This document shows, in pieces, positions 36,106 to 45,771 of a DNA stretch of 64,000 bases. Source of the DNA: Pseudomonadota bacterium (GTDB lineage Bacteria > Pseudomonadota > Gammaproteobacteria > Xanthomonadales > Xanthomonadaceae); the NCBI GenBank assembly GCA_018242445.1, contig JAFEBW010000007.1, positions 1 through 64,000 of the forward strand, read 5' to 3'. Within the stretch, counting starts at the first letter, position 1, and each line of letters begins with the position of its first letter. Both the position numbers and the translations under genes were made by a program. Under the pieces are notes generated by a model, which had not been told where the DNA came from, did not search any database, and saw nothing but the letters and a program-made list of their open reading frames with translations.

Positions 36106-38256
36106 TCAGAACTTGCCGTAATACCCTTCCTTCAACGCATCGAACAAGTTGGCGGCGGTGTGCGTCTCGCCATCGTATTCGATCTCCTCGTTGCCGCGTG
36201 CCTCGACCACGCTGCCGTCCTCCAGCTCGAAGCGGTAGGTGGTGTTGGCCAGGTCGGTCTCCTTCACCAGCACGCCCTGGAAGGCGGCGGGGTTGAAGCG
36301 GAAGGTGGTGCAACCCTTCAGGCCCTGCTTCCAGGCATAGGTGTAGATGTCCTTGAAGTCGGCGTAGGGGTAGTCGGTCGGCACGTTGGCGGTCTTGGAG
36401 ATGGACGAATCCACCCACTTCTGCGCGGCGGCCTGGATGTCCACGTGCTCGGTCGGGCTGATGTCGTCGGCGGAGCGGAAGTAGTCGGGCAATTTCGCGG
36501 ACGGATCGTCGGCGAACGGCATCGCCTTCGGGTTGACCAGGGTGCGGTAGGCGAGCAGTTCGTAGCTGTAGACCTCGACTTTCTCCTTGGTCTTCTTGCC
36601 CTCGCGGATGACGTTGCGCGAGTAGTGGTGGGCGAAGCTCGGCTCGATGCCGTTGCTGGCGTTGTTGGCCAGCGACAGCGAGATGGTGCCGGTGGGCGCG
36701 ATCGAGGAATGGTGGGTGAAGCGGCTGCCGGTTTCCTCCAGCGCCTTCACCAAGTCAGGGGCGACTTCGGCCACGCGCTGCATGTAGCGCGAATACCTGG
36801 CGTGCAGCACGCGCCCGGGGATCTTCTTGCCGAGCTTCCAGCCGTCCTTCTTCATCTCCGGGCGCTGCCGCAGCATCTGCGCGGTGACCGTGAACTCCTC
36901 GTCCATGATCGGCGCCGGGCCTTTTTCCTGCGCCAGCGCCAGGCCCATCTCCCAGCCGGCCAGCGCCATCTCGCGCGACACGCCTTCGGTGAAGGCCACC
37001 GCATCGGGCGTGCCGTAGGACATGCGCAGCATCGTCATCGCCGAGCCCAGGCCGAGGAAGCCCATGCCGTGGCGGCGCTTGCGCATGATCTCGTCGCGCT
37101 GCTGCTGCAAGGGCAGGCCGTTGACCTCGACCACGTTGTCGAGCATGCGGGTGAACACGCGCACCACTTCCTTGTACTCGTCCCAGTCGAAGCGCGCGCG
37201 CTCGCTGAAGGCGTCGCGCACGAACATCGTCAGGTTCACCGAACCGAGCAGGCAGGCGCCGTAGGGCGGCAATGGCTGCTCGCCGCAGGGGTTGGTCGCG
37301 CGGATGTTCTCGCACCACCAGTTGTTGTTCATCTCGTTGACGCGGTCGATCAGGATGAAGCCCGGCTCGGCGAAATCGTAGGTGGACACCATGATCATGT
37401 CCCACAGGTGCCGGGCCTTGACGTGGCCGTAGATCTTGCAGGCGACCAGGCCATCGTCGCGGGTGACGTAGTTCTTGGCCGTCGGCCATTCGCGCCAGAC
37501 CACGCGCGCGGCGTCGGCCAGGTCGATCTCGTCTTTTTCCTTGAGGTTGATCGGGAACAGCAACGGCCAGTCGGCATCGTCCTGCACGGCCTGCATGAAG
37601 CCGTCGGTGACCAGCAGCGAGAGGTTGAACTGGCGCAGCCGGCCGTCCTCGCGTTTCACGCGGATGAACTCGCGCACGTCCGGATGGCACACGTCGAAGG
37701 TGCCCATCTGCGCGCCGCGGCGGCCACCGGCGGAGGACACCGTGAAGCACATCTTGTCGTAGATATCCATGAAGCTCAGCGGCCCGGAGGTGTACGCACC
37801 GGCACCGGAAACGTAGGCCCCGCGCGGGCGCAGCGTGGAAAACTCGTAGCCGATGCCGCAGCCGGCCTTGAGGGTGAGGCCGGCCTCGTGAACCTTGTCG
37901 AGAATGCCGTCCATCGAATCCTCGATGGTGCCGGACACGGTGCAGTTGATCGTCGATGTGGCCGGCTTGTGCGCGAGCGCGCCGGCGTTGGAGGTGATGC
38001 GCCCGGCCGGGATCGCGCCGCGCCGCAGCGCCCACACGAAGCGCTCGCACCAATAGGATTTTTTCTCTGGCGTGGTTTCCGCATCGGCGAGCGCGCGCGC
38101 CACGCGCTGCCAGGTGCCGTCGATGTCGGCATCGACCGCCTCGCCGCGCTTGGTCTTCAGGCGGTACTTCTTGTCCCAGATGTCCCACGAAGCGGGCTGC
38201 ATCGCGATCTCCTGCGAGGCTTCGGGTTTGACGATCTCCAGACGTACCGTGCTCAT
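36106..38256 (-). CDS. nrdJa: Class II ribonucleotide reductase, catalytic subunit (NrdJa)
   Basis: A 716-residue adenosylcobalamin-dependent RNR catalytic subunit without the C-terminal tail. Motifs include INCTVSGTIEDSMDG, the active-site NPCGEQPLPPYGACLLGSVN (thiyl Cys in NPCGE), FLGLGSAMTMLRM, and SIAPTGTIS. It reduces ribonucleotides to deoxyribonucleotides with or without oxygen; the partner tail is nrdJb. The N-terminus starts directly in the catalytic barrel, so I see no ATP-cone allosteric activity domain. GAGGAA precedes the ATG at 38256 by about 12 bases. A long leader and NrdR-like boxes lie upstream. Confidence 0.92.
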   Translation of the reverse strand: MSTVRLEIVKPEASQEIAMQPASWDIWDKKYRLKTKRGEAVDADIDGTWQRVARALADAETTPEKKSYWCERFVWALRRGAIPAGRITSNAGALAHKPATSTINCTVSGTIEDSMDGILDKVHEAGLTLKAGCGIGYEFSTLRPRGAYVSGAGAYTSGPLSFMDIYDKMCFTVSSAGGRRGAQMGTFDVCHPDVREFIRVKREDGRLRQFNLSLLVTDGFMQAVQDDADWPLLFPINLKEKDEIDLADAARVVWREWPTAKNYVTRDDGLVACKIYGHVKARHLWDMIMVSTYDFAEPGFILIDRVNEMNNNWWCENIRATNPCGEQPLPPYGACLLGSVNLTMFVRDAFSERARFDWDEYKEVVRVFTRMLDNVVEVNGLPLQQQRDEIMRKRRHGMGFLGLGSAMTMLRMSYGTPDAVAFTEGVSREMALAGWEMGLALAQEKGPAPIMDEEFTVTAQMLRQRPEMKKDGWKLGKKIPGRVLHARYSRYMQRVAEVAPDLVKALEETGSRFTHHSSIAPTGTISLSLANNASNGIEPSFAHHYSRNVIREGKKTKEKVEVYSYELLAYRTLVNPKAMPFADDPSAKLPDYFRSADDISPTEHVDIQAAAQKWVDSSISKTANVPTDYPYADFKDIYTYAWKQGLKGCTTFRFNPAAFQGVLVKETDLANTTYRFELEDGSVVEARGNEEIEYDGETHTAANLFDALKEGYYGKF

Positions 38257-38471
38257 GCGGGGCGATTCCTCGGAAAGTGTTGTCGTGCTCGTGAATGGGG
38301 CGGGTATTGCCGTGGGTTTCAAGGCTAACGACGCCACGCCCGCGCGCACGGAATTGCGCATTGCGGACGCGCGACGAAATGCCGAAGGACGGCTGTACTG
38401 CGGATGTTTGCCATCACCCTCATGGCAGCTCCCGATGACGCGACCCTGTCCGCTTCAGCCCTCGTGGATCA

Positions 38472-38519
38472 ACACCACAGCTAGGGCTACCCTTCCGCCG
38501 ACACCCCAACATCTTGGGT
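38472..38519 (-). promoter_or_regulatory. Pair of NrdR-box-like operators
   Basis: Box A, ACACCACAGCTAGGGC (38472-38487), matches the NrdR consensus at 10 of 16 bases. Box B, CCCCAACATCTTGGGT (38504-38519), matches at 12 of 16 and is palindromic (CCCAA/TTGGG). Their centres are 32 bases apart, the three-turn spacing known for NrdR box pairs. NrdR represses RNR operons when dATP is high. Both boxes lie just downstream of the predicted nrdJa start point, so they would block elongation or initiation. Confidence 0.7.
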
Positions 38520-38533
38520 CGCAACGGGTGTTC

Positions 38534-38561
38534 AACGTACCACGTCCGGGCCGCCTGTCAA
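38534..38561 (-). promoter_or_regulatory. Predicted sigma70 promoter of nrdJa
   Basis: On the minus strand TTGACA (38561-38556) is a perfect -35, followed after 16 bases by TACGTT (38539-38534), a weak -10. The start would be near 38527, giving a leader of about 270 bases that begins just before the two NrdR-like boxes. The perfect -35 with a weak -10 fits a repressible promoter. Confidence 0.5.
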
Positions 38562-38741
38562 CGTGCGATCGCAGCAAATTTTCAGGGTGGCGGGCAAGCC
38601 CGCGCCACGGCTGGATTTCATCCCGGCATGGGCGAAAACCGTGCTGCACCGGGTGGTGGATTTTTCATCAAGTACGGCACTTCGCCCGCGAAAACCGGGC
38701 GGACGATGCGCCATGACCGACCCCGCGTCGTGCCGCGGGAA

Positions 38742-39572
38742 TCAGGAATACGTCGCCACGCACACCTGCATCGTGTGGTCGTGGATGTCCAGCACCTTGC
38801 GCAGCGGGCTCTGGTAACCGCCGGCGAGGTTCCACGCCACCGGCAAGCGCATGGCCCTGCATTGGGCGAACACGATGCGGTCGCGCTCGTGCAACTGCGC
38901 GGTCGAAAGCCAGCCGCCGAGCGGGTCGTCGATGTGCGGGTCGGCACCGGCCTGATACAGCAGCACATCGCAACCGGCGAAGCGCTGCGTGAGCGCTGGC
39001 AACTGCGCCAGGAAGTCCTTCGCTTGCTGCGGCCTGCGCCACTCCGATGCGGCCGTGTAATGCTCGATCCAGCCCAGACGCAAGCGCCGGATGATGTCGT
39101 CGGTGCCGTTGCCATAATGCTCGTCGCAATCCAGGATGCCCACGCGCAGCGCGGGATGCTCCGCGCGCAATACCAGCGCGGCGACGGCCAGGCCGTTGAA
39201 CGTGCAGAAACCGCCGCCGGATGCGTAGCAGGCGTGGTGGAAGCCCGACACCGGGGCCACCGCCACCTGGCCGTTGGCGAGCGCGTCGCGGGCCGCGGCG
39301 AGCATCGCCCCGCTGGTGTATGGCAGCGCCGCGGCGACCTCGGGCAGGCAGTTGCCGAAGCCGTTGGGGCGGTCTCCGGCCAGCACGTCGCGCACGTAAG
39401 CCGGGTCGTGCGCCAGCGCCAGTTGCGCGAACGTGGCCGGCGCAGGCTCGCGATAGCCGAGCATCGGAAAGCGCTCGCGCCACGAGGCCACCACCGCGCG
39501 CGGCTTGCCGGCGCTGGGCGAAAACGATTGCGCATCGGCCACCATCGCCGCGCAGTAGTGGACGGTGATCAT
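38742..39572 (-). CDS. Histone-deacetylase-family hydrolase
   Basis: A 276-residue protein of the arginase/deacetylase fold, normal length for bacterial HDAC-like enzymes. The metal ligands are visible in ILDCDEHYGNGT (Asp and His) and GADPHIDDPLGG (Asp). The catalytic His pair is in GFHHACYASGGGFCTFNGLA. These act on acetylpolyamines or acetylated lysine; the narrow substrate is unknown. The end CVATYS directly precedes the stop. It reads towards nrdJa and has no partner nearby. Confidence 0.85.
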   Translation of the reverse strand: MITVHYCAAMVADAQSFSPSAGKPRAVVASWRERFPMLGYREPAPATFAQLALAHDPAYVRDVLAGDRPNGFGNCLPEVAAALPYTSGAMLAAARDALANGQVAVAPVSGFHHACYASGGGFCTFNGLAVAALVLRAEHPALRVGILDCDEHYGNGTDDIIRRLRLGWIEHYTAASEWRRPQQAKDFLAQLPALTQRFAGCDVLLYQAGADPHIDDPLGGWLSTAQLHERDRIVFAQCRAMRLPVAWNLAGGYQSPLRKVLDIHDHTMQVCVATYS

Positions 39573-39805
39573 GGCTGCGAACCTTGCGGAGTCGGAACGT
39601 CCCCTCCTGCAACGTCGAATGGATCATGTGACGTACGCATGTGCAGCCTCCAGCGCTTTGCATCCACCCGATGTGGACCGGCGCCAGCATGCGCCGCGGT
39701 GTTCTCATGCCGTGAGACGGCAGCGCTTGGCTACCCGAAGTCGTTCGAGATGCATCGCGGATGTGGCGCGTTGTCGCGATCTGTCGCGAGGCGATCGCTA
39801 CCGAT

Positions 39806-41125
39806 TCAGTCGCTGCCGCGCTTGCCCAGCAGCGCATAGTGGAAACCATCCATGCCCTGCGCGCCGGGCAGGCGCTGGCGGCCGGGGTTCGCCGGCTCGC
39901 CGTAGCGATCGTCCAGAAGTTGCTCGCTGGCGTCGTTCGTGCGCGTGAGGAAAGCGGCGATGCGCGCGGCGTTTTCCTCGCGCAGGATCGAGCAGGTCGT
40001 GTAGAGCAGGCGGCCGCCGGGGCGCAGCACGCGCCAGGCCGCATCCAGCAGGCGATCCTGCGTGGCGGCCAGCGCGGCGAGGTCGGATTCGCGGCGGTGC
40101 CATTTGATGTCGGGCTGGCGGCGGATGATGCCGGTGGCCGAGCACGGCGCGTCCAGCAGCACCGCGTCGAAGGGCTGCCCATCCCACCACGTCTCCACGG
40201 CGCTCGCATCGGCCACGCGCAAACGCAGGCGGCGGCGCAGGCGCAGGCGATCCAGCGCGGCTTCCACGCGGCGCATGCGTCGCGCATCGGCGTCGAGGGC
40301 GAGCAGTTCGATGGCGGCGGTTTCCAGCAGCGCCGCGGTCTTGCCGCCCGGCGCGCAGCACATGTCCAGCACGCGCTCGCCAGCGCGCGGCGCCAGCGCG
40401 GCGACGGCCGCCTGCGCGGAGGCGTCCTGCACCGACACCTGCCCTTCTGACCATCCCGGCAGGCGCTCCGGCACCACGCCTGCATCCAGCCGCAGCGCCT
40501 GCGGCGGCCACGCGGGCACGCGAACCGCGAAACCCGCCTCGCGCAGGCGCTGCGCATACGCATCGCGGGAAATCGCGCCGGCGTTCACGCGCAGCCACGT
40601 CGGCGCGATCGCGTTGCCGGCGACGAGCACGTCGCGCCAGCACTCCGGCCAATCCGCGCGCAGGCGGGCGAGCAGCCAGTCGGGATACGAATGCGCGATG
40701 GCTGGATCCTCGCTGGCCGGCAAGGCATCGCGCGTGGCGCGGCGCAAAAGGGCGTTGACGAGTCCGACGAAGGCGGGCTTGCGCAGCCCGCGCGCGGCTT
40801 GCGCGGTCGCCGCCACCGCCGCGTGCGCGGGCAGGGCGAGTGCATCCAGTTGCGCCAAACCAGCCAGCAGCAAGGCTTCCAGCAGGTGCTCGCGGGCCGG
40901 CAGCGGGCGCTCCATCCACTGTTTCAGCGCGTAGCGGTAGCGCCGCGCATGCCGCAACGACTGGAAGCAAATCGCCTCGACGAGGGCGCGATCGCGCGGA
41001 TCGGAAAGGGTCGGTAAAGTCTCTGCGAGCACCGCTTTGAGCGAGCGTCCGCCGTGCAGCACCGCGTCGATGGCGCGCGCGGCGGCGACGCGGGTCGCAG
41101 CGCCGCTGCCGTCGGTGGTGGTCAC
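39806..41125 (-). CDS. rsmB: 16S rRNA m5C967 methyltransferase
   Basis: A 439-residue enzyme. Residues about 10-140 form the NusB-like RNA-binding domain, and the Rossmann methyltransferase follows with [13 protein letters not shown] (SAM site), [20 protein letters not shown] and [10 protein letters not shown] carrying the two catalytic cysteines. It makes m5C at position 967 of 16S rRNA. Its start overlaps the fmt stop (ATGA, 41122-41125). The operon def-fmt-rsmB is conserved in gammaproteobacteria. Confidence 0.93.
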   Translation of the reverse strand: MTTTDGSGAATRVAAARAIDAVLHGGRSLKAVLAETLPTLSDPRDRALVEAICFQSLRHARRYRYALKQWMERPLPAREHLLEALLLAGLAQLDALALPAHAAVAATAQAARGLRKPAFVGLVNALLRRATRDALPASEDPAIAHSYPDWLLARLRADWPECWRDVLVAGNAIAPTWLRVNAGAISRDAYAQRLREAGFAVRVPAWPPQALRLDAGVVPERLPGWSEGQVSVQDASAQAAVAALAPRAGERVLDMCCAPGGKTAALLETAAIELLALDADARRMRRVEAALDRLRLRRRLRLRVADASAVETWWDGQPFDAVLLDAPCSATGIIRRQPDIKWHRRESDLAALAATQDRLLDAAWRVLRPGGRLLYTTCSILREENAARIAAFLTRTNDASEQLLDDRYGEPANPGRQRLPGAQGMDGFHYALLGKRGSD

Positions 41126-42051
41126 GAATGCTGCGAGGCGCGCGCGTTGAGATGCTCGGCGATGGACATCGCGCGCCCACCATCGCGCTGCACCACGGTC
41201 AAACGCAACACGCCCTGCCCGCAGGCGATGTCCAGCCCGTCGCGCGAGGCGGCGAGCACGCTGCCGGGCGTGGCCGTGTGCGCCTGCTCCAGCGCCCGCG
41301 CCTCGTGGATGCGCATGCGCTCGCCGGCAACCATGCCCTCGGCCACCGGCCAGGGATTGAAGGCGCGCACCTTGCGCGCGAGCACCGCGGCCGGTTCATT
41401 CCAGTCCAGCCGCGCCTGCGCCTTGTCGAGCTTGTGCGCATAGGTCACGCCGCTGCTCGCCTGCGCCTGCGCCGCCGGGCGCATGCCCGCACGCAGCAAG
41501 GTCAGCGCATCGGCGAGCACTTCCGCGCCCAATTCGGCCAGCCGGTTGTGCAGGCTGCCGCCGGTGTCGTCGGCATCGATCGGGGTGGTGAGCGAAAGCA
41601 GCACCGGGCCGGTGTCGAGCCCTGCCTCCATGCGCATCAGGCACACCCCGGTCTGCGCATCGCCGGCCTCGATCGCGCGCTGGATCGGTGCGGCGCCGCG
41701 CCAGCGCGGCAGCAGGGATGCGTGCACGTTCCAGCAGCCTTCGCGCGGGATGGCGAGGATCTTCGGCGGCAGCAGCAGGCCGTAGGCGACCACGACCATC
41801 AGGTCGGGCTTGAGCGCGGCCAGTTCGCGGCGCGCTTCGAGCGTGCGCAGGCTGGTCGGCTGGCGCACCTCCCAGCCGTGATTCATCGCCATCTGCTTCA
41901 CCGGCGAGGCGGTGAGCTGGCGCCCGCGCCCGGCCGGTCGATCGGGCTGGGTGTAGACGGCCACGATCTGCCCCAGCCGCGCCGCCGCGCGCAGGCTGGG
42001 CAGGGCGAACTCGGGGGTGCCGGCGAAGACGATCCGCAGCGTGTCGCTCAT
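41122..42051 (-). CDS. fmt: Methionyl-tRNA formyltransferase
   Basis: A 309-residue enzyme of normal length. The formyl-donor domain has [14 protein letters not shown], then [10 protein letters not shown], the catalytic [20 protein letters not shown] and DTGPVLL. It formylates initiator Met-tRNA. The start at 42051 overlaps the def stop and its own stop overlaps the rsmB start, each by four bases (ATGA). This is a tightly coupled three-gene operon that handles the start and trimming of proteins and an rRNA methylation. Confidence 0.95.
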   Translation of the reverse strand: MSDTLRIVFAGTPEFALPSLRAAARLGQIVAVYTQPDRPAGRGRQLTASPVKQMAMNHGWEVRQPTSLRTLEARRELAALKPDLMVVVAYGLLLPPKILAIPREGCWNVHASLLPRWRGAAPIQRAIEAGDAQTGVCLMRMEAGLDTGPVLLSLTTPIDADDTGGSLHNRLAELGAEVLADALTLLRAGMRPAAQAQASSGVTYAHKLDKAQARLDWNEPAAVLARKVRAFNPWPVAEGMVAGERMRIHEARALEQAHTATPGSVLAASRDGLDIACGQGVLRLTVVQRDGGRAMSIAEHLNARASQHS

Positions 42052-42605
42052 GCGCTGCGCACGCTCGCCGGCAATTTTTCGGCACCTAGTTCGGCGGCCT
42101 TGGCGGCGGCTTCCTTGCGCGCCTTGGCGAGCTTCTTGCGCACCATGTCGCGCTTGAGCGGGGAGAGGTAATCCACGAACAGCTTGCCGGCCAGATGATC
42201 CATCTCGTGCTGGAGGCACACCGCCAGCACGCCCTCGGCTTCCAGCTCGAAGCGCTGGCCGTCGCGGTCGAGGGCGCGCACTTTCACCCGGTTGGCGCGG
42301 TGCACATCGGCGTAGATGCCCGGCACCGACAGGCAGCCTTCCTGATAGACCTGCTCGCCGTCCTTCTCCAGGATCTCCGGGTTGATGAAGGCCATCGGCG
42401 CATTGCCCTGCTCGGACACGTCCAGCACCAGCAGGCGCTGGTGCACGTCCACCTGGGTCGCGGCCAGACCGATGCCCGGCGCGGCGTACATGGTTGCGAG
42501 CATGTCGTCGATCAGCGCGCGCAAGGCGTCGTCCACCTGCGCGACCGGCTTGGCGACCGTGCGCAGGCGCGGGTCGGGGAACTCGAGGATGGAAAGCTTG
42601 GCCAT
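42048..42605 (-). CDS. def: Peptide deformylase
   Basis: A 185-residue metal enzyme. The three motifs are present: GIGLAATQ (motif 1), EGCLSVPG (motif 2, metal Cys) and [12 protein letters not shown] (motif 3, two metal His and catalytic Glu). It removes the formyl group from nascent proteins, pairing with fmt downstream. A C-terminal extension of about 20 Lys/Ala-rich residues is present. The gene diverges from the LysM gene across 132 bases. Confidence 0.95.
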   Translation of the reverse strand: MAKLSILEFPDPRLRTVAKPVAQVDDALRALIDDMLATMYAAPGIGLAATQVDVHQRLLVLDVSEQGNAPMAFINPEILEKDGEQVYQEGCLSVPGIYADVHRANRVKVRALDRDGQRFELEAEGVLAVCLQHEMDHLAGKLFVDYLSPLKRDMVRKKLAKARKEAAAKAAELGAEKLPASVRSA

Positions 42606-42669
42606 GGCGTGAAAGTGGGGACAGCGGGAGGCGCATGCAAGGCTGCCGGGCGCATTGTAACGCGAGCGC

Positions 42670-42699
42670 TTGCAATTGCCGGTGGAAAATGGTCAATAT
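42670..42699 (+). promoter_or_regulatory. Predicted promoter of the LysM gene
   Basis: TTGCAA (42670-42675) is followed after 17 bases by TCAATA (42693-42698), or after 18 by CAATAT. The LysM start is about 39 bases beyond the -10. This would drive the rightward LysM-dprA-smg block; the leftward def promoter must lie on the other side of the same short gap. Confidence 0.45.
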
Positions 42700-42737
42700 G
42701 CCCGGCAACCTGTCCGGGGAACTCAGGTAGACAAACC

Positions 42738-43898
42738 ATGTGGAATCGAATGCTTGCGCTCGTGGGCGCGTCCTTGCTGACCGTCGCCACCTATGCCGTC
42801 GCGGCGGATCTGCGCGCCGACCATCCGGATACCTACGTCGTCAAGAAGGGCGACACGCTGTGGGATATCTCGGCCCGCTTCCTCAACAAGCCGTGGCTGT
42901 GGCCGGAGATCTGGCAGGCCAACCCGCAGATCAAGAATCCGCACCTGATCTACCCGGGCGACGTGTTGAGCCTGAAGTACCTCAACGGCCAGCCGCAGGT
43001 CGAACTGCACCGCAGCATGGACAACGGCCCGGCGATCAACACGATCCCGCTGTCGGAGGTCGAGGACTTCCTCAAGCTGCTGCGCGTGGTCGATGACCCC
43101 AAGCCCCTGCCCTACATCGTCGGGCTGGAGGAAGACGGCATCCGCGTCACCAACGGCCAGCTCGCCTATGCGCGCGGCATCCCCGACGCGAAGGCCGGCG
43201 ACATGTTCGCCATCGTCCGCCCGACGGTATCCTTCGGCCGCAACCACCGCGGCTCGGGCGAATACCAGTTGCGCAGCGACGACCTCGACTTCCGCGGCAA
43301 CAAGCTCAACGGCACCAACTGGAACAACTACTGGCAGGACGTGTCCTTCGGCCGCAAGGGCCAACCGGATTATCTGGGTACCGAGCTGAAGCAGATGTCG
43401 CTGGCGCAGGTGACCCGTCCGCAGGGTCACGGCATCGAGACGGCCACCTTGTTGCTGATCGGTGGTGGTGGCGAGGTGCGCGAGGGCGACCGCCTGGTGC
43501 CGGTCGAGGCGCAGCCCTACGACCTGCAGTTCTTCCCGCATCCGCCCAAGCTGCAATTCACCACCGCCGACTACACGCGTTACCGGGTGATCGGCATCCC
43601 CGACAACATCGGCGCCGCGGGCCCGCACGAGGTCATCGCGCTCTCGGCCGGCAAGCAGGACGGCGTGGACAACGGCACGGTGTTCTCGGTGTGGCGCATC
43701 GGCAGCAATGCCGCCGACAACGTCGCCCACCACAACGCCCTGGCGGCGGACATGGATCGGGTGAAGCTGGCCGATGAGTACGAGGGCCACGTCATGATCT
43801 TCCGTACCTTCGACAAGATGAGCTACGGCCTGGTGATGGACGCCACCAAGGATCTCCACGTCGGCGACGTGCTCAAGCACCCGGACGCGACCCGCTGA
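42738..43898 (+). CDS. Exported LysM-domain protein
   Basis: A 386-residue protein. A signal peptide (about 1-23) is followed by one LysM unit at about 33-82 ([20 protein letters not shown], then IYPGDVLSL). The rest, about 300 residues, is a beta-rich region without a family I can name ([37 protein letters not shown]). The gene is conserved opposite def, before dprA, in gammaproteobacteria. Peptidoglycan binding is established for LysM; a role as a cell-wall binding factor is inferred. Confidence 0.85.
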   Translation: MWNRMLALVGASLLTVATYAVAADLRADHPDTYVVKKGDTLWDISARFLNKPWLWPEIWQANPQIKNPHLIYPGDVLSLKYLNGQPQVELHRSMDNGPAINTIPLSEVEDFLKLLRVVDDPKPLPYIVGLEEDGIRVTNGQLAYARGIPDAKAGDMFAIVRPTVSFGRNHRGSGEYQLRSDDLDFRGNKLNGTNWNNYWQDVSFGRKGQPDYLGTELKQMSLAQVTRPQGHGIETATLLLIGGGGEVREGDRLVPVEAQPYDLQFFPHPPKLQFTTADYTRYRVIGIPDNIGAAGPHEVIALSAGKQDGVDNGTVFSVWRIGSNAADNVAHHNALAADMDRVKLADEYEGHVMIFRTFDKMSYGLVMDATKDLHVGDVLKHPDATR

Positions 43899-43933
43899 TG
43901 CCTTGATCGGCGGCGCCGGATGTGCCGCCCGGC

Positions 43934-45079
43934 ATGGTCACGCAAGGCTCCATCGACAACGCTCGCGCCTGGATTGCCCTGATCCGCGCGGGCGTTGCCG
44001 TTTCTGCGCTGCGCTCGCTGGTGAACGAAGCCGGCAGCGCCAGCGCCACCCTCGACCTGCCCGAAGCGCGGTGGCGACAGGCTGGCGAGAAGGGCGACGC
44101 GCTGCGACGGCTGCGCGCCGGAGAACCGGTTCCGGTCGCCGACCTGGCCTGGCTGGAGCACGACGCCCACCATCTGATCGGTTGGGACGATCCGGACTAC
44201 CCGGCCCTGCTGCGGCGCGCGCCCGGCCCGCCCGCGGCCCTGTTCGTCGAAGGCGACCCCGACCTGCTCTGGCATCCGCAGATCGCCATCGTCGGCAGCC
44301 GCCACGCCACCGCCGGAGGGATGGACAATGCCCGCGACTTTGCCCGCGCCTTCGCGCAAGCAGGCCTGCTGGTCACCAGCGGGCTGGCCGAAGGGGTGGA
44401 TGCGGCGGCGCACATGGCGGCCCTCGATGCCGACGCGCCGACGATCGCCGTGGTCGGTACCGGCACCGACATCGCCTACCCGCGCGGCCATGCGCGGCTG
44501 GCGGCGCGCATCCGCGAGCACGGCGCGATCGTCAGCGAATTCCTGCCCGGCACCCCGCCGGCACGCGAGCACTTCCCGCGCCGCAACCGCATCATCGCCG
44601 GTTTGGCGCTGGGCACGCTGGTGGTCGAGGCCGCCGACCGCAGCGGCGCGCTGATCACCGCGCGCATGGCCAGCGAGGCCGGGCGGGAGGTGTTCGCGGT
44701 GCCCGGCTCGATCCACAACCCGCTCGCGCGCGGCTGCCACCGCCTGATCCGGCAGGGCGCGGCGCTGGTGGAGGATGCCCGCGAGGTGATCGAGTCGCTG
44801 GCACCGGTCGCCGCCGGCCTGGCCGACGCCCTGCGCGCGCGCCTGCACGCCGCGGCCGAATCGCCCGCGCCCGCAGGTCGCGGCACGACCACGCCCACGA
44901 CCGCGGCGACCGACCCCGATCATGCCCGCGTGCTGGCCGCGCTCGGCCACGACCCGGTCGGCATCGACGTGCTGGTGCAGCGCACGGGATTGACGGTCGC
45001 GGCATTGTCCTCCATCCTGCTGCTGCTGGAGTTGCAAGGTCAGGCGGCCGCCGATCACGGCCGGTACGCCCGGAGGTAA
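43934..45079 (+). CDS. dprA: DNA-processing protein DprA
   Basis: A 381-residue RecA loader of natural transformation. An N-terminal SAM-like domain precedes the Rossmann fold with [53 protein letters not shown] and [10 protein letters not shown]. The C-terminal DprA winged-helix (about 325-378) reads [21 protein letters not shown]. It binds incoming single-stranded DNA and hands it to RecA. A GTG 12 bases upstream is an alternative start. With comM it argues for competence. Confidence 0.92.
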   Translation: MVTQGSIDNARAWIALIRAGVAVSALRSLVNEAGSASATLDLPEARWRQAGEKGDALRRLRAGEPVPVADLAWLEHDAHHLIGWDDPDYPALLRRAPGPPAALFVEGDPDLLWHPQIAIVGSRHATAGGMDNARDFARAFAQAGLLVTSGLAEGVDAAAHMAALDADAPTIAVVGTGTDIAYPRGHARLAARIREHGAIVSEFLPGTPPAREHFPRRNRIIAGLALGTLVVEAADRSGALITARMASEAGREVFAVPGSIHNPLARGCHRLIRQGAALVEDAREVIESLAPVAAGLADALRARLHAAAESPAPAGRGTTTPTTAATDPDHARVLAALGHDPVGIDVLVQRTGLTVAALSSILLLLELQGQAAADHGRYARR

Positions 45080-45125
45080 TCCCGCAGCCCCACCCACCGC
45101 GCCGCGCGCGCAGGCGGAACGAGGA

Positions 45126-45605
45126 ATGAAAGAAGAATCCATACTGGACGTGCTGCTCTACCTGTTCGAACACTATTTCTACGAAGACCCCGACGCGGTC
45201 ACGGATCGCGACTCCCTGCAGAACGGCCTGCTCCAGGCCGGCTTCTCCCCCGCCGAAATCCACAAGGCCTTCGACTGGCTCGACGAGCTGGCGCAACAGC
45301 GCCCGCTGGCGTCGCCGCCACGCGGCACGGTGGGCCCGGTGCGGCTGTACGTCGCACCGGAGCTGGCCAAATTCGACACGGAGACCCTGGGCTTCCTGAT
45401 GTTTCTCGAACAGCAGGGCATCCTCGACGCGGCGCAGCGCGAGCTGGTGATCGACCGCGTGATGGCGCTCGACCAGGACGAACTTGATCTGGACGACCTC
45501 AAATGGGTGGTGTTGATGGTGCTGTTCAACCAGCCCGGCGCCGAGGCCGCCTTTGCGTGGATGGAAGGCCAGATGTTCGCCGACGAGCCCGAGCCCTTGC
45601 ACTGA
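45126..45605 (+). CDS. smg: Smg-family protein (DUF494)
   Basis: A 159-residue protein of the Smg family. It starts with the signature [14 protein letters not shown] and contains [19 protein letters not shown] and [21 protein letters not shown]. The family is always short and helical, and the gene is found after dprA in gammaproteobacteria. Its function is not known. The end is in the RBS-poor run leading to topA, where a TTGACA (45634) may mark a topA promoter. Confidence 0.9.
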   Translation: MKEESILDVLLYLFEHYFYEDPDAVTDRDSLQNGLLQAGFSPAEIHKAFDWLDELAQQRPLASPPRGTVGPVRLYVAPELAKFDTETLGFLMFLEQQGILDAAQRELVIDRVMALDQDELDLDDLKWVVLMVLFNQPGAEAAFAWMEGQMFADEPEPLH

Positions 45606-45730
45606 CCGACACCGGCATTCACCCGCCGCCCGCTTGACAGTCGCGGCATTCCTGATGCCTTAATGAAAAAGGGGGAGAGCCCGCGCCCACGCGCGGACTT
45701 GGCGTTCGCCTGCCTTCCCATGCGTTGCTT

Positions 45731-45765
45731 TTCTGTCTTCTGTCTTCTGTCTTCTGTCTTCAGTC
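45731..45765 (+). repeat. Heptamer tandem repeat abutting the topA start
   Basis: TTCTGTC occurs four times perfectly and a fifth time as TTCAGTC, ending six bases before the topA ATG. No Shine-Dalgarno sequence is visible between the repeat and the ATG. The unit length of seven means copy-number change would shift the distance of the upstream promoter in steps of seven. Low GC for this genome. Confidence 0.85.
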
Positions 45766-45771
45766 CTCTGC

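Larger units (their letters stand above)
38257..38741. other. 485-base gap: nrdJa promoter and leader
   Basis: This gap holds no convincing gene. From left to right it holds the nrdJa leader of about 270 bases, two NrdR-like boxes (38472-38519), a -10/-35 pair (38534-38561), and about 180 bases up to the end of the HDAC-like gene. I looked for a cobalamin riboswitch in the leader and found no B12-box core. Confidence 0.6.

Noticed and set aside
36160..38328. 722-codon open frame opposite nrdJa
   Set aside because: No recognisable domain; nrdJa has all active-site motifs.
38257..38470. Cobalamin riboswitch in the nrdJa leader
   Set aside because: A B12-dependent enzyme with a 270-base leader made this attractive, but no B12-box core is present on the coding strand.
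45634..45666. Sigma70 promoter with TTGACA upstream of topA
   Set aside because: The -35 is perfect but no -10 lies at 16-19 bases; the nearest candidate is 20 or more bases away, so I did not list it as a feature.
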